A stretch of 64,000 nt of DNA from Shinella sp. CPCC 101442 (GTDB taxonomy: Bacteria; Pseudomonadota; Alphaproteobacteria; Rhizobiales; Rhizobiaceae), in the NCBI RefSeq assembly GCF_024704725.1, contig NZ_JALIQS010000004.1, positions 597,741 through 661,740 on the forward strand, in the 5' to 3' direction. Position numbers and translations under genes: made by a program. Below the pieces are notes generated by a model. The model was not told the DNA's origin. It ran no database searches and was given only the letters and a program-made list of their open reading frames with translations. Below are positions 30,672 through 39,358 of this stretch, piece after piece; the first letter of the stretch is position 1; each line of letters begins with the position of its first letter.

Positions 30672-32477
30672 TCAGGTCCAGTAGTCGCCGAGCTTCTGGT
30701 AGAAGACGAGGCCGGGTTCGATGACGCCGACCATCTCCGCCGTCTTCTCGCGTCGGCGGGCCATGTCGGGGGTCTCGGGCCCTTCGCCGTCACCCGTGTT
30801 TTCGTCGTCCGTATCGCCGCCATTGCCTTCGCCGGCATCCTCGTCGGTGGCCTCATCCGTCTCGGCTTCGCGCGTTTCCGACCAGTCCAGGTCTTCTTCC
30901 ACAGGTGTGTAGGGTACGAAGGCCAGCGGCACGCCCTCGCGCAGGGCCGCGACCGTCGGCGGCGCGAGATCGGGCTGCGCGGCAATCTGAACCTGGGGAG
31001 CGCCGGCGTCCGCAAGGCGCTGGGCGGGGCGGGCCTCCTCGGTGAGGACCGGCGTCTGCCGTGCCGGAACGGAGGCCGTCTGGGTCGGGTCCGGCCTTGC
31101 GCGCATCGCTTCCTCGGGAAGGTCGGTGCTCGCCAGTTCGGCATCCTGCTCGGGCGTGGCAATCGTTTCCGGTGCCGGGTCTCCTTCGACAGGCGGAAGG
31201 TCGGTCTCTGCAAATTCGCCTTCTGGTGGGATAACGAGATCGAGGGGGCGCTCAAGGAGCGTGCGGAGGAACGTTGCCTCTTCCGGAGAGAGATTCTCGA
31301 CGAGATGCGCGACGGCCTGCGTCATCAGGGCGGGGGGCAGGTCCCGCGCCACGGCCTGTAGCACGCTGCGTGCCAATGCCTGGCCCACGACATTGGCAAG
31401 CGGCGTCTTTGCGGGTGTTTCCTCGCGCCTGACAGTCGCCGGCGTGGCGGTTTCATGCTCTTTCGCATCGACCTGATGGGGCGTGGCGACTTCGTTGGCG
31501 TCTATCCGCGAGTGGGCGTCTGTGACGGGGAGGACGGGCACTGACGCAGGGCTGGTCACGGTCGAGCGCGTCTCGGGCGTCCGCAGGAGAGCAGGCATCT
31601 CGACCTGCTGCCGGATGGAGCCGGCAAGTTCGGCTCTCTGCACCACCGTTCCGCGCGTTTCCGCCCGGCTTGCCGGTTCCGTCTTTACCGTCGTCGGTGT
31701 GGGTTCAGCTTTCTCCGCGTTTTCGGGCTTAGCGGTCAGTACCGCTTTTTCAGTCCTTCCAGCGGTTTCGGCTTTTGCGATCGGCTCGGCCTTGACGATC
31801 CTTGTCGTCGTCTCCACCGCTTCCGTCAGCTCGGCAGCCGCAACAAGCGGCTTGCTGGTGGCCCCATCGAAGCCGAAGATGCGCTTCAGCGCGGCTTGCA
31901 GGGTGCGGGCGTCGCCGCCGGGCAGCTGCGCCAACTGTGCCACCTGCTGCATGCCGTGGCGGCCGACGACGGCGAGTTGCTGCGCCGTCAGGGCGAGCGG
32001 CTTCTGCTGGGACGTCTGGCCGGCGGCGGGTGTATCGTCTGCCGTCAGGTTCGTGGCGAGCAGGCTGGCAAGTTTCTGCGCCTCCGGGCCATTCGGGTTG
32101 CGTACGATTTCCACGAGGGTGCGCGTCGGCATGGCCGACAGCACGGTGCTGATCAGCTTTTCAACAGCAGGACGTATTTCTGCCGGCAGCTTGGCAATGA
32201 GGTCCGCGAGCTTACGCCCGCTTTCGCCTTCCTTGCCGGGCAGGGTTTTCAGGATGGTCAGCAGCGTTTCGAGGAGGTCGCGATTGGGGCTCGGCTGGCC
32301 GGTGCGCGGCATATGCTTCAGCATCGTCTCGATGAGGCGGAGCAACACTTCGGCACGCAGATTGGCAAGGGCGGCCGCCGAGAGTTGCGGCTTGGCGGCG
32401 GCATCGACTGGTCCCTCCGCCGGAAGGGCGGGGGTGGGCTGGGTCGTCCCGGTCGTTGTCGCTACGCGCGGCAGCAT
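30672..32477 (-). CDS. Large Ala/Pro/Glu-rich hypothetical protein
   Basis: A 601 aa protein I do not recognise. ATG 32477 is chosen over the longer frame (to 32687) because AGGAGG lies six bases upstream. An N-terminal helical region (about 30-200: LANLRAEVLLRLIETMLKHMP, KLADLIAKLPAEIRPAVEKLIST) is followed by a low-complexity section with AETAGRTEKAVLTAKPENAEKAEP-like repeats, a second helical region (LANVVGQALARSVLQAVARDLPPALMTQAVAHLVENLSPEE), a Pro/Asp/Glu-rich part and an acidic stretch, then a conserved-looking end (MVGVIEPGLVFYQKLGDYWT). No signal peptide or membrane helix. The layout recalls hook-length-control or scaffold proteins, but no Flg_hook motif is visible, so I give no function. 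Confidence 0.75.
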   Translation of the reverse strand: MLPRVATTTGTTQPTPALPAEGPVDAAAKPQLSAAALANLRAEVLLRLIETMLKHMPRTGQPSPNRDLLETLLTILKTLPGKEGESGRKLADLIAKLPAEIRPAVEKLISTVLSAMPTRTLVEIVRNPNGPEAQKLASLLATNLTADDTPAAGQTSQQKPLALTAQQLAVVGRHGMQQVAQLAQLPGGDARTLQAALKRIFGFDGATSKPLVAAAELTEAVETTTRIVKAEPIAKAETAGRTEKAVLTAKPENAEKAEPTPTTVKTEPASRAETRGTVVQRAELAGSIRQQVEMPALLRTPETRSTVTSPASVPVLPVTDAHSRIDANEVATPHQVDAKEHETATPATVRREETPAKTPLANVVGQALARSVLQAVARDLPPALMTQAVAHLVENLSPEEATFLRTLLERPLDLVIPPEGEFAETDLPPVEGDPAPETIATPEQDAELASTDLPEEAMRARPDPTQTASVPARQTPVLTEEARPAQRLADAGAPQVQIAAQPDLAPPTVAALREGVPLAFVPYTPVEEDLDWSETREAETDEATDEDAGEGNGGDTDDENTGDGEGPETPDMARRREKTAEMVGVIEPGLVFYQKLGDYWT

Positions 32478-32879
32478 GCCTGCCTCCTGTTCGCCGCCTT
32501 GCCGATGCACCGCACCCGCAAGGCCCGCCAATGTTCCATCGTCCGTCGGATGGCGCATCATGCGCGACGCTGCGAGGGGTGCTTTCGACCCGGACGAACC
32601 GGGTACTCTACGCGGAGGCGGCGGGTAAACCTGCTGGCACTGGACCGCTTGACTGTGCCGGACGGGCGTTCCCGAGACTCCGAACAACTTCTAGCCCTTA
32701 CATTTGGCATTTTATGGTTAACAAAGTCCTAACGGACCAGGAAGCCTTCGCAGATGCAGCAAGCATCCCGGAAATGTCCCGTCCGGCGGCTCTTGCCCCT
32801 TATGCTCAGCTCAAGTAAATCTTGCCCGCATTGCTGGCCGCTGCTTTGCGAGAGGCCCGGAAGCGGCGGAGACTTTTCG
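32478..32879. other. Divergent spacer between the 601-aa gene and nadV
   Basis: About 400 bases without a supported gene. The part next to 32477 is GC-rich and codes only in shadow frames. An AT-richer section at 32695-32735 (TTACATTTGGCATTTTATGGTTAACAAAG) faces nadV and is the likeliest promoter area. The open frames here run into nadV from upstream without a ribosome binding site. Confidence 0.4.
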
Positions 32880-34262
32880 ATGAACCTCACCAACCTTGTC
32901 CTCAATACGGACAGCTACAAGTTCAGCCACTACCTGCAGTATCCCCCGGAAACCCGCGCCATCTCGTCCTATGTCGAGGCGCGCGGCCATTCGGATCACG
33001 CGGAAGTGCTGTTCTTCGGCCTCCAGATGTTCCTCAAGGAATATCTGTCGAAACCGGTGACGATGCAGGACATCGACGAGGCCGAGGGCATCGTCACGGC
33101 GCATGGCCTGCCGTTCAACCGCGAGGGCTGGACGCATATCGTCAACGCACACGGCGGCTACCTGCCGCTCCTCATCGAGGCTCTGCCGGAGGGTACGCTC
33201 GTGCGTCGCGGCGTGCCGATGGTGCAGGTCGTGAACACGGACCCTGCCTGCTACTGGCTGACGTCTTATATCGAGACGGCGCTCCTGCGCGCCATCTGGT
33301 ATCCGAGCACCGTCGCTTCCAATTCGCGCAAGGTGAAGCAGATCATCCAGCCGTTCCTCGAGAAGACCTGCGACGATCCCGCCGCCGTCCTTCCCTTCCG
33401 CCTGCACGATTTCGGCGCGCGCGGCACGACGAGTCTCGAACAGGCCGGTATCGGCGGTGCGGCGCATCTCGTCAATTTCATGGGAACGGATACGGTCAGC
33501 GCCGTGCTCTATGCCCGCCGCTACTATGGCGCGGACATGGCGGGCTTTTCGATCCCTGCCTCCGAGCATTCGACCATGACCTCCTGGGGCCAGGAGCGCG
33601 AGGCGGAAGCCTATGGCAACATGGTCGACAAGTTCGGCGGCAAGGGCCTCTATGCCGTCGTCTCCGACAGCTACGATATCAACAATGCCGTTTCGGAAAT
33701 CTGGGGCAAGCAGTTGAAGGATCGCGTACAGGCGGCCGGCGGCACGCTGGTCGTCAGGCCCGACAGCGGAGATCCCGTGGAAACACCGGTGCAGGTGCTG
33801 CGCCAGCTCGCCTACGCCTTCGGCACGCATCTGAACGGCAAGGGCTACAAGGTGCTCGACAACAGCGTGCGCGTCATCCAGGGCGACGGCATCTCGCCAG
33901 CCGATATCACCCTCATCCTCGGCCGGCTGGAAGCCTTCGGTTTTTCCGCGGAAAACATCGCCTTCGGCATGGGAGCCGGTCTGCTCCAGCGCGTCAACCG
34001 CGACACCTATTCCTTCGCCATGAAGGCCAATGCACGGCAGGATTCCACCGGTGCCTGGCACGACGTCTACAAGCGCCCGGCGACCATGAACCTGAAAGCC
34101 TCCAAGGCCGGCCGACAGGCGGTGGTCGAAGGCTATATCGGGCTCGAGGGCGCGCGCGTCGACCAGTTGGCCGGTCGTCGCAACCTGCTGCAGCCGGTCT
34201 GGCGGGACGGAAAACTCCTTGTCGACTGGCACTTCGATGAGGTGCGCGCCCGCGCGGTGTAA
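32880..34262 (+). CDS. nadV: Nicotinamide phosphoribosyltransferase (NAMPT/NadV family)
   Basis: The enzyme joins nicotinamide to phosphoribosyl pyrophosphate to form NMN, the salvage route to NAD also used by animals. The 460 aa product opens MNLTNLVLNTDSYKFSHYLQYPP as in NAMPT, and shows RLHDFGARGTTSLEQAGIGGAAHLVNFMGTDT, IPASEHSTMTSWG, VVSDSYDI, VVRPDSGDPVETP and GDGISPADI, the ribose-phosphate and nicotinamide site motifs. These separate it from PncB-type nicotinate enzymes. The start at ATG 32880 has CGGAG about ten bases upstream. No other NAD gene is adjacent. Confidence 0.93.
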   Translation: MNLTNLVLNTDSYKFSHYLQYPPETRAISSYVEARGHSDHAEVLFFGLQMFLKEYLSKPVTMQDIDEAEGIVTAHGLPFNREGWTHIVNAHGGYLPLLIEALPEGTLVRRGVPMVQVVNTDPACYWLTSYIETALLRAIWYPSTVASNSRKVKQIIQPFLEKTCDDPAAVLPFRLHDFGARGTTSLEQAGIGGAAHLVNFMGTDTVSAVLYARRYYGADMAGFSIPASEHSTMTSWGQEREAEAYGNMVDKFGGKGLYAVVSDSYDINNAVSEIWGKQLKDRVQAAGGTLVVRPDSGDPVETPVQVLRQLAYAFGTHLNGKGYKVLDNSVRVIQGDGISPADITLILGRLEAFGFSAENIAFGMGAGLLQRVNRDTYSFAMKANARQDSTGAWHDVYKRPATMNLKASKAGRQAVVEGYIGLEGARVDQLAGRRNLLQPVWRDGKLLVDWHFDEVRARAV

Positions 34263-34319
34263 TGCTCTTGCAGTCGGGCGCCCGCCGCTCCATCTTGGGC
34301 TTCTGACTGGAGACGAGAG

Positions 34320-34661
34320 ATGACGGTACGCCCGCCGCAGGCGCTCGCGCCCTCCTTCACCAAGGAAACGGGGCTCAATATCCTCGAATACGAGTTGATG
34401 TCGGAACGGGCGGACGCGCTCGGCCGGCATGGATTGAAGGTCGAGAAGGCGATTGCGCTGCTTGCCGGGCGCCTGGCCGCCGGTTGCGGCGAGGCGGAGC
34501 GGGAAGACCTCCTGAACGACGCGGCCGACAAGGTCTGGGCGTTCTTCATCCAGCGCGAAATGTGCGGCCTGCGCAGCCAGAAGGATGCGATCAGCCGCTA
34601 CGGCATTCCACCGGAGGTGATCGCAAGGCTCGGCATCGTCAGGAAGACGCCGGGCGTCTAG
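34320..34661 (+). CDS. Small hypothetical protein (DUF6665-like)
   Basis: A 113 aa soluble, mostly helical protein: TGLNILEYELMSERADALGRHGLKVEKAIALL, AEREDLLNDAADKVWAFFIQREMCGLRSQKDAISRYGIPPEVIARLG. The last part looks like a module common in rhizobial small proteins, and I believe it is the group called DUF6665, but this is recollection, not a search. It follows nadV by 57 bp on the same strand and its stop overlaps the end of the next, convergent gene by 4 bp. Confidence 0.75.
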   Translation: MTVRPPQALAPSFTKETGLNILEYELMSERADALGRHGLKVEKAIALLAGRLAAGCGEAEREDLLNDAADKVWAFFIQREMCGLRSQKDAISRYGIPPEVIARLGIVRKTPGV

Positions 34662-35908
34662 GCCACGAGCTGACGCGTGATCAGATCGTAGATGCCGTTG
34701 TCGTCGACGCGCAGCGCGAAGATTTCCTTCTTCGCATCTTCCCGCTCGTCGCGTTCCTCCGTGCCGGCGGCGGCAAGGTTGCGAACGGCTTCGCCCGTCG
34801 TTTCGGCAGGCGCATCCTTGTGCTTGAAGAGCGTGTCGTCGGTCTTTGCCGGCGCCTTTTCGGCCGCCTTGGTCGCTTCCGCACCGGAGGCGAGAAGCTG
34901 GATCGTATTGACGGCATCGTGCGACGGGTCGGAGGCGGGCTTGCCGTCCGCCTTGCCCTTGGCGGCATCCTCATGGGCGCGGCCGACGGCGTCCTGGAGA
35001 TCCTGCACGTCCTCGAGTTTTTCGCCCGCTTCCAGCGTGCGGATCGTCGCCTCGCGCTCCTTGCGCGTCTCCGCATCCTCCACGCGGGTCGGGTCCCGCT
35101 TCGTGCGCTCGAGCTTCAATTCCTCGACGGTCTTGGGGTTCGCCGCGTCTTCGAGACGGGCGAGCACCTTCTGCATTTCCGGCGTCAGCGCCTTTTCGTC
35201 CCTGGCTTTCTCGGCCAGCGCATCCTTCACGCGCTCGGCCTCTCTGCCGTAGGGATTACGGATCGCCGCCACGAGGTCGCTGGCGCGCAGGCCGAGATCG
35301 GTGAGGCCCGTCTTCTTCTCGATCGCCGTCGTATCCGCCGGCAGTTCGCCGCGCTGGCGGGTCAGCATGGCGGAGAGGCGCTGCTCGTAGTCTGCGTCGG
35401 CCTCGTCTTCGCCCTGCGTCACATTCGTGGCCAGCGCGAGGCGCGCGACGAGATTGGCGCTCGCATCGTCGGAAGGCCCGCTCATCGCCTGCTTTACGGC
35501 GTCAAGCGTCGTTCCAAGCGCGCCGAGCGAAACGCTGAGTTCGCTTCCTTTCGAGGGAAGGCCGACCGCCTCGACGAGGGTCAGCTGGTCGGCGAGGCGC
35601 TGGGCGAAATTGCGGGCTGATTCTCCCTCCTGCTGCGCGATGCCGAGCGCATCGGAAAAGCGGGAGATCAGCTTGGCAAGCGTGTCGCCGTCCTGGATGC
35701 TGTTGCCGAAGAAATGTTCGTTGATGCGGGCATTGGCCTGACGTGCGGCATCGTCAGAACGCAGATGCGCCTGTTGGAGCACATCGTCCTTCTTGCGGCC
35801 GCTGGCCTTTTCCGCTTCCTCGCGCTGGCGGTCCTCGATCGTCGTGACGATCGATTGCAGCGCCGACACGGCGGCGGTGGACTGCGCGCTCTGCAGGGGT
35901 GTCAACAT
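34658..35908 (-). CDS. Helical, charged hypothetical protein
   Basis: A 416 aa protein without signal peptide or membrane segment and without a family I can name. The N-terminus MLTPLQSAQSTAAVSALQSIVTTI recalls secreted rod or hook-type flagellar proteins in style only. The middle holds repeated, similar sections (HFFGNSIQDGDTLAKLISRFSDALGIAQQEGESARNFAQRLADQL; ASANLVARLALATNVTQGEDEADADYEQRLSAML), suggesting an internal duplication. The C-terminal third is Lys/Glu/Ala-rich and probably disordered, ending FALRVDDNGIYDLITRQLVA. The stop overlaps the previous gene tail to tail. Confidence 0.75.
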   Translation of the reverse strand: MLTPLQSAQSTAAVSALQSIVTTIEDRQREEAEKASGRKKDDVLQQAHLRSDDAARQANARINEHFFGNSIQDGDTLAKLISRFSDALGIAQQEGESARNFAQRLADQLTLVEAVGLPSKGSELSVSLGALGTTLDAVKQAMSGPSDDASANLVARLALATNVTQGEDEADADYEQRLSAMLTRQRGELPADTTAIEKKTGLTDLGLRASDLVAAIRNPYGREAERVKDALAEKARDEKALTPEMQKVLARLEDAANPKTVEELKLERTKRDPTRVEDAETRKEREATIRTLEAGEKLEDVQDLQDAVGRAHEDAAKGKADGKPASDPSHDAVNTIQLLASGAEATKAAEKAPAKTDDTLFKHKDAPAETTGEAVRNLAAAGTEERDEREDAKKEIFALRVDDNGIYDLITRQLVA

Positions 35909-35963
35909 GATGGCAACCTCCAGACTCAGCCTGAAGGATAGCCGCCGGTCCGTTAACCGGGCG

Positions 35964-36835
35964 TTAAGCCTGCCCCTGTCGGATTTCAGGGGGCCCGGGC
36001 GGCAGCGGCCGGCAGACGATGGTCACCAGCACGAAGCTGACATAGAGCAGCAGATACCATGAGCCGAGCTTGGTGAAGGGCACCATGTGCCAGGTCCGCT
36101 GACCCGGATAGAGCCACACGCCCGTCGCCGTGCCGATGTTCTCGGCGATCCAGAGGAAGATGCTGGTAAGGAAGGCGGCAAGCAGGAGCGGCATCCAGCG
36201 CGGCGTCGTCTCCACCGTGTAGTAGATGCGCACGCGCCCGAAGAGCAACACGGTCGCCGCAAAGAGCACGATGCGGATATCGGGCAGATAGTGATGCGCG
36301 TAGAAATTGGCGTAGATCGCGAGCGCCAGCACAGCCGTCGTCCAGAAGGGCGGATAGTGCGTGAAGCGCATGTCGAAGATGCGGATGGCGCGGGCCATGT
36401 AGCTGCCGACAGAGGCATACATGAAGCCGGAAAACAGCGGCACGCCGCCGATGCGGAACAGCGCCTCTTCCGGATACGTCCAGGAGCCCATATGGACCTT
36501 GAAGATCTCCATTGCCCTCCCGACGAGATGGTAGATCAGGATGACCTTCGCTTCCTCCAGCGTCTCCATCTTCAGCAACAGGAACGCGAACTGGATGGCG
36601 AGCGCCATCAGGAACAGCGCGTCATAGCGGTGGAGCGGCCAGTCCGGCTGCCAGAAAAGCTTCGTGAGGATGATAGGCCGAGCATGAGCCCGCCGAAGAG
36701 GCAGGCCCAGGCCTGTTTCAGCCCGAACAGGATGAATTCGGAAAGGCCCGGCGGAAGGGTGGCGAGCCGGCCGCGGATCAGCCGGCGCAGCGGCTCCAGC
36801 GTCGGCCCGGTCTGGTGCTGCCGCCCGTTCCGCAC
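35964..36835 (-). pseudogene. DUF817 family membrane protein gene with a frameshift
   Basis: Two frames together make a normal DUF817 integral membrane protein of about 290 aa. The N-terminal part (GTG 36835, RLATLPPGLSEFILFGLKQAWACLFGGLMLGL) lies in one frame and the rest (IILTKLFWQPDWPLHRYDALFLMALAIQ... to GPPEIRQGQA) in another. The minus strand reads CTCGGCCTATCATCCTCACG where one further base after GGCCT would restore the frame, so a single-base deletion near 36670-36678 is likely. The gene starts 8 bp after the ribonuclease D stop, in an operon-like place. It is a recent pseudogene, a sequencing error, or programmed slippage; there is no slippery run to favour the last. Confidence 0.8.
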
Positions 36836-36843
36836 GCGAAAAC

Positions 36844-37470
36844 TCAGCTATGGGCGAAGATGTCGGTCTCTTCCCAGCCGATGAGGTCGAGCTTGGCGCG
36901 GGTCGGCAGAAAGGTGAAGCAGGCTTCCGCATGGGCAAGCCGGCCGTCACGCACGAGGCGGGCATCGAGCTTGTCGCGCAGCGCGTGAAGGTGCAGCACG
37001 TCCGAGGCGGCATATTCGAGCTGTGCCGGGGAAAGCGTTTCGGCCGCCCAGTCGGAGGATTGCTGATGCTTGGAAATGTCGACATCGAGCATTTCCTTGA
37101 GATTGTCCTTCAGGCCGTGCCGGTCGGTATAGGTCCGCGTCAGGCGCGAGGCGATCTTGGTGCAGAAGACCGGTGTCGTGGTGACGCCGAACGTGTGGAA
37201 CAGCACCGCGATATCGAAACGGCCATAGTGAAAGATTTTCTGGCGGGACGGATCTTCCAGCATGGCGACGAGATTGGGAGCCTGTTTCTGGCCGGCGGCG
37301 ATGCGGATGACATCGGCAGAGCCGTCGCCCGGCGAAAGCTGCACGACGCAGAGCCGGTCGCGGCGCGGAATGAGGCCGAGCGTTTCGGTGTCGATGGCGA
37401 TCGCTCCGGTGTAGCGGGCTGCGTCGGCCGCCGAGATGTCGCCTTCGTGATACCGGATTGCACTTACCAT
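36844..37470 (-). CDS. rnd: Ribonuclease D (short form)
   Basis: A 3'-5' exoribonuclease of the DEDDy class for tRNA and small-RNA trimming. The 208 aa product has AIDTETLGL (Asp27, Glu29), HYGRFDIAVLF with the third acid, and EYAASDVLHLHALRDKL with the Tyr and last Asp. Only the exonuclease domain is present; the HRDC domains of E. coli RNase D are missing, as is usual for the short form in alphaproteobacteria. ATG 37470 is preferred to 37482 because GGGG lies upstream at suitable distance. Confidence 0.9.
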   Translation of the reverse strand: MVSAIRYHEGDISAADAARYTGAIAIDTETLGLIPRRDRLCVVQLSPGDGSADVIRIAAGQKQAPNLVAMLEDPSRQKIFHYGRFDIAVLFHTFGVTTTPVFCTKIASRLTRTYTDRHGLKDNLKEMLDVDISKHQQSSDWAAETLSPAQLEYAASDVLHLHALRDKLDARLVRDGRLAHAEACFTFLPTRAKLDLIGWEETDIFAHS

Positions 37471-37578
37471 GAAAAACCCCATCTAAGCTGTCGGAATATC
37501 CGCAGGCCTATAGCGCATGTCGCCGGCCAGCGGTATCTCTTTGTGGATTGTGAAAGGCCGGCTCAGCCGGAAATAACG

Positions 37579-37863
37579 ATGAAAACACGAGCTACCCTTC
37601 TTCTTCTGGCTTTTCTGGCGACCGCCGCGGGCGCGCAGGCGCAGGCTTTCAAGGACCTACCGGGCGTGGCGCCGAGCGACGCCACCGATGAATACAGGCA
37701 CAAAGGGCAGGTGGTGTGCGAGCAGACGGTTGGCGCCTCCCGCAGCCGCGACAATCGCTGGATACCGCGCAACATCTATGTCTGCGAACAAAATGGCGTG
37801 ACCGCAAGCGGCACCTATCTCCCGCCGTCCAGCATCCGCGCCCTGCGCGGCCTCGGCTACTAG
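37579..37863 (+). CDS. Small exported hypothetical protein
   Basis: A 94 aa protein with a signal peptide (about 1-22: MKTRATLLLLAFLATAAGAQAQ). The mature part has two cysteines (Cys47 and Cys69) in VVCEQTVG and IYVCEQNGV, probably one disulfide. ATG 37579 lies inside a longer open frame that begins in the shadow of ribonuclease D; the signal peptide fixes the true start. Family not recognised. Confidence 0.65.
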   Translation: MKTRATLLLLAFLATAAGAQAQAFKDLPGVAPSDATDEYRHKGQVVCEQTVGASRSRDNRWIPRNIYVCEQNGVTASGTYLPPSSIRALRGLGY

Positions 37864-37918
37864 TCGCAAGCCTCCGATGGCCGTGCTACCACGTCGTGGA
37901 AGCACATCCGGAGGAGCC

Positions 37919-38950
37919 ATGACCGATACTACCCTGCCGCTGGTGATCAGCGCGCCCGAGCCGCGCACGCTCGATCTCATCTTCACGCGAGAGGCCGAGG
38001 CGGAACTGCGCCGGACCTATCGAATCGTCGAGGCCGATCCGGACAACATCGCCGGGCTCGGCGAAGACGTCCTCTCCGAGGCGCGCTACATTCTCGGCCA
38101 GCCGCCGCTTTCGGCGGAAACGCTCGGCCGCATGTCCAATCTGCGTGCCATCCTGAACGTCGAGAGCAATCTCCTCAACAACATGCCCTACGAGATCCTG
38201 TTTGCGCGCGGCATCCACGTCGTGACGACCGGACAGGTCTTTGCCGAGCCGGTCGCCGAACTGGGCCTCGCGATGGCGCTCAATCTTGCGCGCGGCGTGA
38301 TCGATGCCGATGTCGATTTTCGCGAGGGGCATGAGCTCTGGGGCGGAGACGGCAACATGTCGGCCCGCCTCCTTTCCGGCTCCGATATCGGCATTGTCGG
38401 CTTCGGTGATCTCGGCCGGGCGCTGAACCGCGTTCTCGCCGGCTTCCGTGCGAAGGTTCGCGTCTTCGATCCCTGGCTGCCGCCGTCCATCCTGCGTGAG
38501 GCGGGCGTCGAGCCGGCGACGCTTTCCGACGTGCTCACCATGAGCGATTTCGTCTTCGTCGTCGCCTCGGTGACGAGCGAGAACAAAGGTTTCCTCGGTG
38601 CGGAGGCTTTTGCCTCGATGCGCAAGGGTGCGGCCTTCATCCTGCTCAGCCGGGCTGACGTCGTGGATTTCCCGGCGCTGATGGCCGCCGTCGAGCGCGG
38701 CCATATCGTCGCTGCGAGCGATGTCTATCCCGAGGAGCCGCTGCCGGCGGATCATCCGGTGCGCAGGCTGAAAGGCTTCGTGCGCTCGGCACACCGCGCC
38801 GGCGCCCTCGACAGCGCCTTCAAGAAGATGGGCGAGATGGTGCTGGAGGACATGGCGTTGATGGATCGCGGCCTTCCGCCGATGCGCTGCAAGCGGGCGG
38901 AGCGCGAGACGGTGTCGCGCATGCGCTCGAAGCCGGTCAGCGTCAACTGA
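37919..38950 (+). CDS. D-isomer-specific 2-hydroxyacid dehydrogenase family protein
   Basis: A 343 aa NAD(P)-dependent oxidoreductase. The NAD-binding domain is evident (SDIGIVGFGDLGRALNRVLAGFRAKVRVFDPW, with GxGxxG at about 158-163), and the catalytic Arg, Glu and His are likely those in LLSRADVVD, YPEEPLP and SAHRAGAL. ATG 37919 follows GGAGGAG. The C-terminus is unusually basic (MRCKRAERETVSRMRSKPVS). Substrate unknown; 2-hydroxyacids or 3-phosphoglycerate-like compounds are possible. A strong terminator follows. Confidence 0.88.
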   Translation: MTDTTLPLVISAPEPRTLDLIFTREAEAELRRTYRIVEADPDNIAGLGEDVLSEARYILGQPPLSAETLGRMSNLRAILNVESNLLNNMPYEILFARGIHVVTTGQVFAEPVAELGLAMALNLARGVIDADVDFREGHELWGGDGNMSARLLSGSDIGIVGFGDLGRALNRVLAGFRAKVRVFDPWLPPSILREAGVEPATLSDVLTMSDFVFVVASVTSENKGFLGAEAFASMRKGAAFILLSRADVVDFPALMAAVERGHIVAASDVYPEEPLPADHPVRRLKGFVRSAHRAGALDSAFKKMGEMVLEDMALMDRGLPPMRCKRAERETVSRMRSKPVSVN

Positions 38951-38955
38951 AACGA

Positions 38956-38994
38956 AAAGGCCGTGGCGGGAGACCGCCACGGCCTTTCGGTTTT
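38956..38994 (+). terminator. Intrinsic terminator after the dehydrogenase gene
   Basis: A perfect 14 bp stem (38956-38969 with 38974-38987), a GAGA loop, then TTTCGGTTTT. It lies between convergent genes and mainly serves the plus strand. Confidence 0.88.
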
Positions 38995-39007
38995 CATATG
39001 CTTGGGA

Positions 39008-39262
39008 TCAGGCGCGTTTGATGACCTTGATGAGCACGAGCAGGATCACCGCGCCGATCGTGGAATGCAGGATCGCGGCGACGATGCCACTGCCGAGGCT
39101 GATGCCGATGGCGGGAAAGAGGAAACCGGCGATGAAGGCGCCGACGATGCCGACGACGATATTGCCGACGAGGCCGAAGCCGAAGCCCGAAACGATGAGG
39201 CCCGCAAGCCAGCCGGCAATGGCGCCGACGATGAGGAAAACGAGAATGCTTTCAATGCCCAT
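39008..39262 (-). CDS. GlsB/YeaQ/YmgE family membrane protein
   Basis: An 84 aa protein with three hydrophobic segments and the glycine-rich repeats of the family (IVGAIAGWLAGLIVSGFGFGLVGNIVVGIVGAFIAGFLFP). The family is often stress-induced (transglycosylase-associated protein) but has no known activity. It reads towards the terminator at 38956. Confidence 0.93.
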   Translation of the reverse strand: MGIESILVFLIVGAIAGWLAGLIVSGFGFGLVGNIVVGIVGAFIAGFLFPAIGISLGSGIVAAILHSTIGAVILLVLIKVIKRA

Positions 39263-39358
39263 AATGTGCTCCCTTGTGACAGTCTCATTCTGTCCCTGTT
39301 GAATGTGGCAGCGGTTCGCGGGAAAGCAAGGGGGTTTTGAAAGCCTTTCTGCAGCGGC

